Source of the DNA: Prevotellaceae bacterium UBA711
Lineage (GTDB): Bacteria > Bacteroidota > Bacteroidia > Bacteroidales > Bacteroidaceae
Reading direction: 5' to 3'
NCBI GenBank assembly: GCA_002297545.1
Contig: DBLZ01000012.1
Span: 1 to 5,621 of the forward strand
Length of the DNA stretch: 5,621 nucleotides
The translations under genes and the position numbers were made by a program. Below the pieces are notes generated by a model. That model was not told the origin of the DNA. It saw nothing but the letters and a program-made list of their open reading frames with translations, and ran no database searches. Below are positions 1 to 5,479 of the stretch, in pieces (positions within the stretch are counted from its first letter, which is position 1; every line of letters starts with the position of its first letter).

Positions 1-457
1 GGTAGCGGATGGTGAGGAACTCTTGCAGGTGCTTGTAAACGGTCTTGTACTTCATGAGCGTGCCTTTGGCTTTCATGCCAGCCTCTACCTGCTTGGCATA
101 GTCCTCGTTGTGCTGTTGGAACACCTGCATCAGCGTGTGGTAGCGGTGTTCCAGTCCGAGAAAGGCGTTCTTCACCTTCTCCGCCGTGACGAAGTTGTCA
201 CGCTCCATGATCTCCTGATAGTGCTTGTTGATACGCACCCGCATCTTGTCAAGCATACGGTTTGTTTCAAGTGCCGCCGTGCTTCTGCCCGTGACACGTC
301 CGCCTTTGGTGTCCCACAACTTGGGATTGACGGTCAGCTTGCAACTGAACTGTGTCTGACTGCCGTCCACCGTGATTCGTCCCATGACGGGAACTGTCCC
401 ATCCTTTTTCACTACCTGACGTTTGAGGTAGTAGATAACTGAAAATGTACTCTTCAT
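1..457 (-). CDS. Tyrosine site-specific recombinase (integrase), N-terminal part, cut by window edge
   Basis: Reading leftward from the ATG at 457-455 gives 152 open codons with no stop before the window edge. The protein begins MKSTFSVIYYLKRQVVKKDG and continues with a beta-rich stretch (VPVMGRITVDG, then a conserved PKLWD at about residues 45-49). This matches the arm-type DNA-binding domain of Bacteroidetes tyrosine recombinases (about residues 5-95). A helical segment from about residue 105 (HTLMQVFQQHNEDY, then KYKTVYKHLQEFL) matches the start of the SAM-like core-binding domain. The catalytic domain with its R-H-R-Y residues would lie outside the window, so activity cannot be judged. 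Family members excise and integrate conjugative or mobilizable transposons, or invert DNA segments; they are usually about 400 residues. The start is chosen because the family normally begins with this MKSTF-type sequence. Its position beside a housekeeping gene suggests the end of an integrated element. Confidence 0.9.
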   Translation of the reverse strand, partial: MKSTFSVIYYLKRQVVKKDGTVPVMGRITVDGSQTQFSCKLTVNPKLWDTKGGRVTGRSTAALETNRMLDKMRVRINKHYQEIMERDNFVTAEKVKNAFLGLEHRYHTLMQVFQQHNEDYAKQVEAGMKAKGTLMKYKTVYKHLQEFLTIRY

Positions 458-562
458 CGTCTTTTTACTTTTTGGGTTCAAAATTAGTCGGTGAAGAGCC
501 CTTCTTTGATACGCAAAACACGGAAGAACGGCGCAATCTTTTTCCGTAACCGGATTTCTTGC

Positions 563-582
563 GTGAGTTGTCAGTAACTCAC
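563..582. repeat. Perfect 7-bp inverted repeat, candidate recombinase site
   Basis: The arms GTGAGTT (563-569) and AACTCAC (576-582) are perfect reverse complements separated by six bases (570-575). The size, two 7-bp arms around a 6-bp spacer, resembles a tyrosine recombinase core site, whose cleavage points usually flank a 6-8 bp overlap. It lies about 105 nt behind the integrase start. The assignment is inference; the repeat could also be a regulator binding site for the integrase gene. Confidence 0.4.
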
Positions 583-638
583 TATATCACAATACCTTGT
601 TTTGCCATTCGTGCCCATTTCGTCACCTGATAGGCAGG

Positions 639-654
639 GTTACGAACAAGTAAC
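639..654. repeat. 5-bp inverted repeat with 6-nt spacer
   Basis: GTTAC (639-643) and GTAAC (650-654) are perfect reverse complements around six bases. The spacer length equals that of the repeat at 563-582, which makes this a second, weaker candidate for a recombinase core or arm site. Five-base arms occur often by chance, so confidence is low. Confidence 0.25.
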
Positions 655-754
655 GTAGCTCTGTCTTGATTTGGCTTCGGCATGGATATTTTTGGCATTC
701 AGAATAATTGGCAGCTTAAAAGAAACCCCTGTAAATCAAATCTATTACCATATT

Positions 755-786
755 TTTCCGTGTTTCACTTATTTGTAGTACCTTTG
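755..786 (+). promoter_or_regulatory. Possible Bacteroidota promoter reading right (distal to nadK)
   Basis: TACCTTTG at 779-786 matches the Bacteroidota -7 consensus TAnnTTTG exactly. The -33 position holds TTTC (755-758), three of four matches to TTTG at the usual 20-nt spacing. Transcription would begin at about 793 and read toward nadK, giving a leader of roughly 215 nt. It overlaps an opposing -7 box at 792-799. Confidence 0.45.
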
Positions 787-791
787 CGAGG

Positions 792-821
792 CAAAGATAC
801 ACAATTTCCGCGAAAAGCAAG
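792..821 (-). promoter_or_regulatory. Possible Bacteroidota promoter reading left, overlapping the right-reading one
   Basis: On the minus strand TATCTTTG (799-792) is an exact -7 box, with CTTG (821-818) as a partial -33 box at 18 nt, slightly short of the usual 19-21. It would transcribe leftward, toward the integrase about 335 nt away. My inference is that it once served a chromosomal gene divergent from nadK that the inserted element has displaced. The TTTGC ends of this box and of the right-reading box form a perfect inverted repeat, CTTTGC (782-787) and GCAAAG (791-796). Confidence 0.4.
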
Positions 822-897
822 CACATCGTGCCACAATAGCTTCGTCTGTCCGCCATGCCCCATGCCACGGGACACATCAACTATTCGCGCATAAGCA

Positions 898-927
898 TTG
901 GTATTCAAGTTTATTTTCATAACTTTG
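898..927 (+). promoter_or_regulatory. Probable nadK promoter
   Basis: TAACTTTG at 920-927 matches the -7 consensus TAnnTTTG exactly. TTG (898-900, preceded by A) stands in the -33 position with a 19-nt spacer, within the normal 19-21. The DNA between them is AT-rich. Transcription would start near 934, giving a leader of about 75 nt before the nadK ATG at 1008. This is the best placed promoter for the nadK-ABC exporter unit. Confidence 0.7.
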
Positions 928-956
928 CACACGGAATATGGCAACAGGCCAACGCC

Positions 957-978
957 CCCTTGTGTCGGCCGACAAGGG
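957..978 (+). repeat. Inverted repeat in the nadK leader
   Basis: CCCTTGT (957-963) and ACAAGGG (972-978) form a perfect 7-bp stem with an 8-nt loop. An alternative register is the perfect 12-bp palindrome TGTCGGCCGACA (963-974). It lies between the predicted transcription start and the ATG, about 30 nt before the latter. It could be an operator in DNA or a hairpin in the leader RNA; the sequence does not decide. No T-run follows, so it is not an intrinsic terminator. Confidence 0.45.
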
Positions 979-1007
979 ATAACAATAACGTCAGGCAAGC
1001 CACACCT

Positions 1008-1901
1008 ATGAAAAAGCTACGTTTCGCCATCTTCGGCAACACATACCAAGCCAACAAGTCGGCCTGCGTGCAACAGTTGTTCTCCATCTTGGAGGAGCAC
1101 AAAGCGCACATGCTGATAGACCGTGCCTTCCACGACTATCTGACAGGGCAACTGGGCATTGCCGTGCACCACGAGGAACTGATAGAGGGACAGGGCTTCG
1201 ATGCAGACTTTGCCATCTCCCTGGGAGGAGACGGAACGTTCCTGGAAACGGTGCGCCGCGTGGGCGACCGGAACATACCCGTGCTGGGCATCAACATGGG
1301 GCGGCTGGGCTTCCTGTCGGACTATCAGAGTGGCGACATAGCATCGGCCATAGAGCAGATATACGATGACCGATACCGCGTGGAGGAACGGTCGGTTTTG
1401 CACGTGGAGGACGACAACGGCTCCATACACGGTTTCCCCTACGCCTTGAACGAGGTGGCGGTGCTGAAGCACGACATCTCCTCAATGATAAGCATAGACG
1501 CAGAGGTCAACGGCGAATTCCTTACAACATACCAGGCCGACGGTCTCATCATAAACACGTCGGCGGGCAGCACGGGCTATGCCCTGTCCGTGGGTGGCCC
1601 CATAATATGGCCCGGAACGAACATAATGGGACTGGTGCCCGTGGCTCCACACTCGCTTACGGTGAGGCCGATAGTCATTTCCTCGGACGCCGTGGTGAGG
1701 ATGAGGGTGAAGAGCCGCTCGCACAACTTTCTCCTGTCCATAGACGGACGTAGCGAGTCGCTAAGCGAATGCACATCCATCACCGTGCGCAAGGCCCCAT
1801 ACACCATCAAGGTACTGAAAAGGAGCGAAGGAAGTTTCTGCCATACCCTGCGCGACAAACTGATGTGGGGAGCAGATACCAGAGACAGAGGCGAAAGATA
1901 A
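1008..1901 (+). CDS. nadK: NAD kinase
   Basis: NAD kinase phosphorylates NAD to NADP with ATP in the cytoplasm and supplies the cell's NADP(H) pool. The protein has 297 residues, close to the usual 290-300. The N-terminus MKKLRFAIFGNTYQ is the expected first strand. Catalytic and binding motifs are in order: GGDG at 73-76 (SLGGDGTFLETV), GINMGRLGFLSD at 94-105, LNE at 147-149, TYQADG at 174-179, SAGSTGYALSVGGPI at 185-199, PHSL at 214-217 and SIDG at 244-247. The start at 1008 is chosen because homologues begin here and a good promoter lies at 898-927. The frame stays open back to an ATG at 855, but that extension crosses the promoter and looks non-coding. No clear Shine-Dalgarno sequence is present, as is usual in Bacteroidota. 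The ABC exporter gene begins 7 nt after the stop, so the two are probably co-transcribed. Confidence 0.96.
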   Translation: MKKLRFAIFGNTYQANKSACVQQLFSILEEHKAHMLIDRAFHDYLTGQLGIAVHHEELIEGQGFDADFAISLGGDGTFLETVRRVGDRNIPVLGINMGRLGFLSDYQSGDIASAIEQIYDDRYRVEERSVLHVEDDNGSIHGFPYALNEVAVLKHDISSMISIDAEVNGEFLTTYQADGLIINTSAGSTGYALSVGGPIIWPGTNIMGLVPVAPHSLTVRPIVISSDAVVRMRVKSRSHNFLLSIDGRSESLSECTSITVRKAPYTIKVLKRSEGSFCHTLRDKLMWGADTRDRGER

Positions 1902-1908
1902 AAACGCC

Positions 1909-3636
1909 ATGCTCCACTCTGACACGCACCGCTCCTGCCAATGTCCAACAACCTCTAACCCCAACCCCGCCTTGGAAAGCACTTCGCCTAAACATATCAA
2001 GAACATGCTCCTGTGGCTATGGCGCACAAGCCGTGGACTGAGGCTGAAGACAATAGTAAACACAGGCATCGGCTTGACTATGGTAGGCTTGGACTTCGCC
2101 TTCATTTGGGCCACAAAAATGGCCATAGACGCTGCCACGGGACAGGGAGCGCACAGTCTGCTGATGGCTTGCGTACTGCTGATAGTCCTGAGCCTGGGAC
2201 GCATTGCCATGGCTTTCGCACGAAAATGGTCCAATGCCTTGCTGGGCGTGAAGAGCCAAAACCGCATGCAGCGGCGCACGTTCTCCAGACTGATGCACAG
2301 CGTGTGGACGGGAAAGGAACAGTTTCACTCGGGCGACGTGATGAACAGACTGGTCCGCGACGCCGCGGAGATAACGACCGTGATAACCGACACCCTGCCT
2401 GCCGCACTATGCGTGACGGTGCGCGTGGCGGTGGCGTTCATGTATCTTTGCTACTTCGACGCGCGACTGGCCATACTGGTGATAGCTTCAGCCCCGTTGT
2501 TCATACTCCTGAGCAGACTGTACATCCGCACCATGCGACGCCTTACACGCGACATGCGCAATACGGACAGCCGCATACAGAGCCTGTTGCAGGAGAGCCT
2601 GCAACACCGCATGGTACTGAAGACACTGGAGCAGAGTGACGGAATGGTGAAACGGCTGACAGAGGAACAGGACAGACTGTACGGACAGGTGAAACGGCGC
2701 ACCACATTCTCTGCCTTCAACGAACTGTGCCTCAACTTCGGCTTCACGGCAGGCTACATGCTGACGTTCATTTGGGGCGTGTACCGACTGGATGCCGGAA
2801 CCATCACCTATGGCACCATGATAGCCTTCATACAGCTGGTGGGGCAGATCCAGGGACCATTCCGCGAGATGACACGCTTTGTGCCGGCCATCATCGGTGC
2901 CCTGACATCGACCGAGCGCATGATGCAGCTGGAGGATACCCCCATGGAAGAGGAGGGCATGCCCATAGCCTTCCCTCATGGTGCCGGCATACGCCTGACA
3001 AATGTGGCATACACCTATGCCGACGGGCACCGCAGCATTCTCGGCGGGCTGTCGTATGACTTTGCACCTGGCAGCGCCACGGCGATACTTGGCGAGACGG
3101 GCGCCGGCAAGACGACACTTATACGCCTGATCCTGGCTCTGCTGAAACCTTGTCACGGCACAGTGGAGCTATACGACGAGAACACCTGCGTGAAAGCGTC
3201 GCCCTCCACACGATGCAATCTGGTGTATGTTCCACAGGGCAACACCCTGCTGTGCGGCAGCATCCGTTACAACCTGCTACTGGGCAATCCCGATGCAACG
3301 CCGCAAGAAATGGAGGATGTGCTGCGAATGGCCTGTGCCGACTTCGTGTTCTCGCTTCCACACTCCATCGACTCGGAGTGCGGAGAAGGCGGAAGCGGAC
3401 TTTCCGAGGGGCAGGCCCAGCGCATAGCCATAGCACGAGCCTTGCTGAGGCACGGCAACATCCTGTTGCTGGACGAGGCCACCAGCGCCCTGGACGTGGA
3501 GACGGAACAGCGTCTGATCCGGAATATCTCTGCACGTGCCAAGGAAAGGCGTCAGACCGTGCTCTTCATCACTCACCGCCCGTCGGTGCTGGATTACTGC
3601 GAAAACATTCTACGTCTGGATCGCCGGGAGAAGTGA
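1909..3636 (+). CDS. ABC exporter, fused membrane and ATPase domains (half-transporter)
   Basis: This encodes an ABC exporter subunit of 575 residues that should work as a homodimer (or a heterodimer with a partner not seen here) in the inner membrane. The membrane domain spans about residues 45-325, with hydrophobic segments near 46-70, 83-103, 165-183, 186-205 and 272-292. The ATPase domain is complete: an aromatic A-loop candidate Y370, Walker A GETGAGKTT (395-403), Q-loop Q443, signature LSEGQ (498-502, a common variant of LSGGQ), Walker B ILLLDE (518-523), D-loop SALD (526-529) and H-loop H556. The exported substrate cannot be inferred. The first 32 residues (MLHSDTHRSCQCPTTSNPNP and on) are polar and unlike the usual N-terminus, so translation may instead begin at the ATG at 2005 (MLLWLWRTSRG), which would give 543 residues. 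No terminator is visible before the convergent gene 26 nt away. Confidence 0.93.
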   Translation: MLHSDTHRSCQCPTTSNPNPALESTSPKHIKNMLLWLWRTSRGLRLKTIVNTGIGLTMVGLDFAFIWATKMAIDAATGQGAHSLLMACVLLIVLSLGRIAMAFARKWSNALLGVKSQNRMQRRTFSRLMHSVWTGKEQFHSGDVMNRLVRDAAEITTVITDTLPAALCVTVRVAVAFMYLCYFDARLAILVIASAPLFILLSRLYIRTMRRLTRDMRNTDSRIQSLLQESLQHRMVLKTLEQSDGMVKRLTEEQDRLYGQVKRRTTFSAFNELCLNFGFTAGYMLTFIWGVYRLDAGTITYGTMIAFIQLVGQIQGPFREMTRFVPAIIGALTSTERMMQLEDTPMEEEGMPIAFPHGAGIRLTNVAYTYADGHRSILGGLSYDFAPGSATAILGETGAGKTTLIRLILALLKPCHGTVELYDENTCVKASPSTRCNLVYVPQGNTLLCGSIRYNLLLGNPDATPQEMEDVLRMACADFVFSLPHSIDSECGEGGSGLSEGQAQRIAIARALLRHGNILLLDEATSALDVETEQRLIRNISARAKERRQTVLFITHRPSVLDYCENILRLDRREK

Positions 3637-3662
3637 CATCAAGATGGCCCCTGGCGCGCATT

Positions 3663-4091
3663 CTACTTCTTGCGGAATATCACCCATTCGTTCATGACGA
3701 AGTTGAAAATGCCGGAAAATATGAGGGCAAGCAGATTGCACAACACAACGTTGAGTCCGGCGAAATGGCGTATGAGCAGGTAGGGCACCATCTTGATAAG
3801 GAATGCCGCTATGCACGATACGTTGTATGGAAGGAAGCGCCCGAAAAATCCCTTGATGGAACGTCGGCCCACCCTATCCTGCCAGACGAAAAAGTAGGCC
3901 AACGTGTAGTTGGTGAACACGGCACATTCAAACGAAACCGTGGGGGCGATGAACAGCGCTACCGTCTCATTACCCACGAATAGCACCTCGGCCAACAACC
4001 ACATCACTCCGCAATCCACCGCCGTACCTCCCAGGGTAGAAAGCATGAACTTCAGATACCGTTGCAGTTTCTCCTTCACTTCCATTGCCAT
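3663..4091 (-). CDS. GtrA-family small membrane protein
   Basis: The protein has 142 residues and four hydrophobic helices (about 14-37, 45-69, 86-108 and 114-136). A short basic end, FNFVMNEWVIFRKK, carries the Asn and aromatic residues typical of the GtrA family; a related NYTLAYFFVW follows helix 2. GtrA-like proteins are thought to help move or process polyprenyl-linked sugars across the inner membrane during O-antigen, teichoic acid or arabinogalactan decoration; family members are 120-150 residues. The gene lies downstream of, and on the same strand as, a CDP-alcohol phosphatidyltransferase, which supports a lipid or lipid-linked sugar role, but no substrate can be named. AAGG at 4095-4098 sits only 3 nt before the ATG at 4091 but 8 nt before a second ATG at 4085, so the second may be the true start (140 residues). 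Confidence 0.88.
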   Translation of the reverse strand: MAMEVKEKLQRYLKFMLSTLGGTAVDCGVMWLLAEVLFVGNETVALFIAPTVSFECAVFTNYTLAYFFVWQDRVGRRSIKGFFGRFLPYNVSCIAAFLIKMVPYLLIRHFAGLNVVLCNLLALIFSGIFNFVMNEWVIFRKK

Positions 4092-4105
4092 TACCTTATA
4101 TATAA

Positions 4106-4147
4106 TATAAGCGTGGAAGCATGAGCAATCTCTCCTCCACGCCTATA
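4106..4147 (-). repeat. Imperfect inverted repeat between the phosphatidyltransferase and gtrA-like genes
   Basis: GCGTGGA (4111-4117) pairs perfectly with TCCACGC (4136-4142) across an 18-nt loop. One mismatch further out, TATA (4106-4109) pairs with TATA (4144-4147), giving 11 of 12 pairs. Read as RNA from the minus strand, the stem is followed by the AT-rich sequence TTATATTATATATAAGG just before the gtrA-like start. It could be a weak terminator or a processing hairpin that lowers gtrA-like expression. The long loop and the lack of a pure U-run make it a poor classical terminator. Confidence 0.45.
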
Positions 4148-4181
4148 CGTTATCGTTCCTACTGTATGTACACTTGCCCGA

Positions 4182-4883
4182 TTATTGCTTATGCAGGGGG
4201 TCTATCTTGGCAAAATACTTGCCATCCTGTATCAAGCTGCTGAAGTAAAGATAGCAGAGGATCAGGAAAACAACCACGCCAACCAAGTCTAGGCTCAACA
4301 ACTCACCACTCAACGGTCCTACGGCAACATTCAGTCTGAACTCACGCAGGGACTCCGCAAAGAACCACACGGTGTTCAGCAAGATCATAAGCACACGCAA
4401 TTCCGTAGGGCCAAAGATGCCATAGGTCAGTTTGAACTCATTCTTCAAGTGTGCACATATCATCACATACACTTCCATGCCAAGGTAGACCACAAAAAGG
4501 AGCAACCCCATCCAGAAGTGCATGTAGGCAGACAAGCCCATGCCACCGAAGATGAAGAACTCCGTGATGCAGTCCATGTTGTGGTCGATGTAGAAACCGT
4601 ACAGAGGACGTGACTGATTGCGGACACGTGCAATGGTGCCGTCCAGCGAATCGCCCAGCCAATGCAGAAAAAAGCCCAAGGAAGACAACCATAGCCATGC
4701 GGGGGAATAAATGGTAAGCAGGTAGCCGGCCGCTATCACAACAGCTCCCAAAAGGCTGAACCACGTGAGCATGTCCGATGTCACCCACAGCGGCAAGCGG
4801 TTCGCAATCCATATCAGTGCCTTCTTTTCATAGGGATTTAGAATGGAGGTCTGTATCCTGACCGAATTCTCGTTCTTGTTCAT
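4182..4883 (-). CDS. CDP-alcohol phosphatidyltransferase family membrane enzyme
   Basis: The enzyme family joins a phosphatidyl or similar group from a CDP-alcohol to a second alcohol in the membrane, releasing CMP. The catalytic motif is complete: D78, D81, G82, A85, R86, G96, D100 and D104, spaced D-x2-DG-x2-AR-x9-G-x3-D-x3-D. The four aspartates bind metal and activate the acceptor. The protein has 233 residues and about six hydrophobic segments (near 38-58, 62-77, 106-120, 122-143, 160-178, 197-216). The N-terminal NPYEK (16-20) and PLWVTSDMLTW (31-41) lie before the first helix. It does not clearly resemble PgsA or PssA, so the acceptor is unknown; an inositol phosphate or other polar head group is possible. 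It has its own promoter (4945-4975) and is the first gene of a probable two-gene unit with the GtrA-like protein. The ATG at 4883 lies about 53 nt after the predicted transcript start. Confidence 0.92.
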   Translation of the reverse strand: MNKNENSVRIQTSILNPYEKKALIWIANRLPLWVTSDMLTWFSLLGAVVIAAGYLLTIYSPAWLWLSSLGFFLHWLGDSLDGTIARVRNQSRPLYGFYIDHNMDCITEFFIFGGMGLSAYMHFWMGLLLFVVYLGMEVYVMICAHLKNEFKLTYGIFGPTELRVLMILLNTVWFFAESLREFRLNVAVGPLSGELLSLDLVGVVVFLILCYLYFSSLIQDGKYFAKIDPLHKQ

Positions 4884-4913
4884 TTGTAGTCTTGATATGT
4901 TAAACTTTGGAAA

Positions 4914-4929
4914 AGGCTTTGAAAAGCCT
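4914..4929 (-). repeat. Short hairpin in the leader of the phosphatidyltransferase gene
   Basis: AGGCTT (4914-4919) pairs with AAGCCT (4924-4929) around a four-base loop; a seventh T-A pair is possible. It falls within the predicted leader, starting about 7 nt after the expected transcript start. On the minus strand the stem is followed by TTTTCC. A stem plus short T-run could attenuate transcription, or simply stabilise the 5' end of the mRNA. Confidence 0.4.
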
Positions 4930-4944
4930 GCATCAAATATGCTG

Positions 4945-4975
4945 CAAATTTACCACTTTTACCTTTCCCCAACAA
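4945..4975 (-). promoter_or_regulatory. Probable promoter of the phosphatidyltransferase-gtrA unit
   Basis: On the minus strand TAAATTTG (4952-4945) matches the Bacteroidota -7 consensus exactly. TTG (4975-4973) sits in the -33 position with a 20-nt spacer, inside a run of GTTGTTG. Transcription should start near 4936, giving a leader of about 53 nt before the ATG at 4883. Confidence 0.7.
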
Positions 4976-5057
4976 CAACACGTGCCCAAATCCTTGACAA
5001 AATTAACATATCTATACGTTTTACATGTCATACAAAGATTTATTATAACAAGCGGAC

Positions 5058-5297
5058 TTAACATGACAAGCAGACGGTCAAAAGCTTCGCGCCACTTGGG
5101 AAATCGGCGCCATAGGTAGCATGGACCTCGTGCCGGGCTTCCCACATAGACTTATTATCCGACTGCAACGCTCCATGAGAACAGGATGCCGTAGCGCCAC
5201 TGTCAACCAGGAAGTGCGCCACCTCTTCACACGCATGTTCAAGCAAATGATAGACAAGCCACCAAACGAATCCTATCAATAAGATGACCGTAAGCAT
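5058..5297 (-). CDS. Hypothetical small membrane protein
   Basis: This 79-residue open frame is not recognised. The first 19 residues, MLTVILLIGFVWWLVYHLL, are strongly hydrophobic with two Trp and would make a single membrane helix or uncleaved signal anchor. A polar tail follows with four Cys (residues 23, 39, 76 and 79) and several His. Frame composition is compatible with coding but not compelling, and I see no good TAnnTTTG box upstream of 5297. It has the same orientation as the phosphatidyltransferase gene and ends about 80 nt before the -33 box of that gene's promoter. It could be a genuine small protein, a decayed gene fragment or a chance frame; the hydrophobic start at the first Met is the main argument for it. 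Confidence 0.35.
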   Translation of the reverse strand: MLTVILLIGFVWWLVYHLLEHACEEVAHFLVDSGATASCSHGALQSDNKSMWEARHEVHATYGADFPSGAKLLTVCLSC

Positions 5298-5479
5298 GGC
5301 CGATATTGAATCAACAACAACGACACAAAAGGCACCATAACGTCTCTTTTCAGACCGCAGATCATGCCATATATAGTCACAGCCCGAACGTTTTCAAAGA
5401 ACATGCAGAAATTTTATCAGCCACTTCCCACAAAATATAAATTTTCTTTATACATTTGCATCTGCGCTATGTTCTCTCA
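5298..5479. other. AT-rich spacer without a recognised gene
   Basis: No supported gene lies here. It contains an AT-only hairpin, AAAAT (5432-5436) and ATTTT (5441-5445) around four bases. On the plus strand TACATTTG (5451-5458) is an exact -7 box, but no -33 element is found 19-21 nt upstream. With the hypothetical ORF at 5058-5297, about 525 nt from 4953 to 5479 contain no confident gene. Confidence 0.5.

Larger units (their letters stand above)
458..778. other. Gene-free region behind the integrase; putative element end and attachment region
   Basis: No convincing gene is seen in about 320 nt between the integrase start and the first chromosomal-type promoter. The stretch is richer in A and T than the genes around it. 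It holds two short perfect inverted repeats (563-582 and 639-654), a tandem imperfect repeat of CCATTCGTG type (605-613 and 615-624), an 11-mer repeated with one mismatch (TTTTGCCATTC at 600-610, TTTTGGCATTC at 690-700), and three TTGGC copies (671-675, 692-696, 708-712). Tyrosine recombinases use arm sites and an inverted-repeat core near their own gene, so such repeats fit an attL or attR region. The exact junction is not identifiable here. A likely integrase promoter is not clear either: the closest box, TAATTTTTG (minus strand, 487-479), has one base too many between TA and TTTG. Confidence 0.5.

Noticed and set aside
23..442. Plus-strand open frame of 139 codons
   Set aside because: It is antisense to the integrase, whose minus-strand translation matches a known family from its first residue.
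479..487. Integrase promoter box TAATTTTTG on the minus strand
   Set aside because: It has three instead of two bases between TA and TTTG, and the nearest TTTG upstream is 27 nt away, outside the usual spacing.
782..796. Inverted repeat CTTTGC/GCAAAG as a terminator
   Set aside because: The stem is only 6 bp, no T-run follows, and both arms are explained by promoter boxes.
1017..1472. Minus-strand open frame of 151 codons within nadK
   Set aside because: The opposite strand carries all NAD kinase motifs; this frame is a shadow with no recognisable features.
2013..2639. Plus-strand open frame of 208 codons in another phase of the exporter gene
   Set aside because: The product is rich in His, Arg and Gly without domain character, while the exporter frame is continuous through this region.
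2488..3156. Minus-strand open frame of 222 codons
   Set aside because: Antisense to the exporter membrane and ATPase domains; a shadow created by GC-rich codon use.
3150..3983. Plus-strand open frame of 277 codons
   Set aside because: It spans the out-of-frame end of the exporter and the antisense of the gtrA-like gene, both better supported.
4843..5061. Plus-strand open frame of 72 codons across the phosphatidyltransferase promoter
   Set aside because: It overlaps the start, leader and promoter of a well supported minus-strand gene and has no family features.
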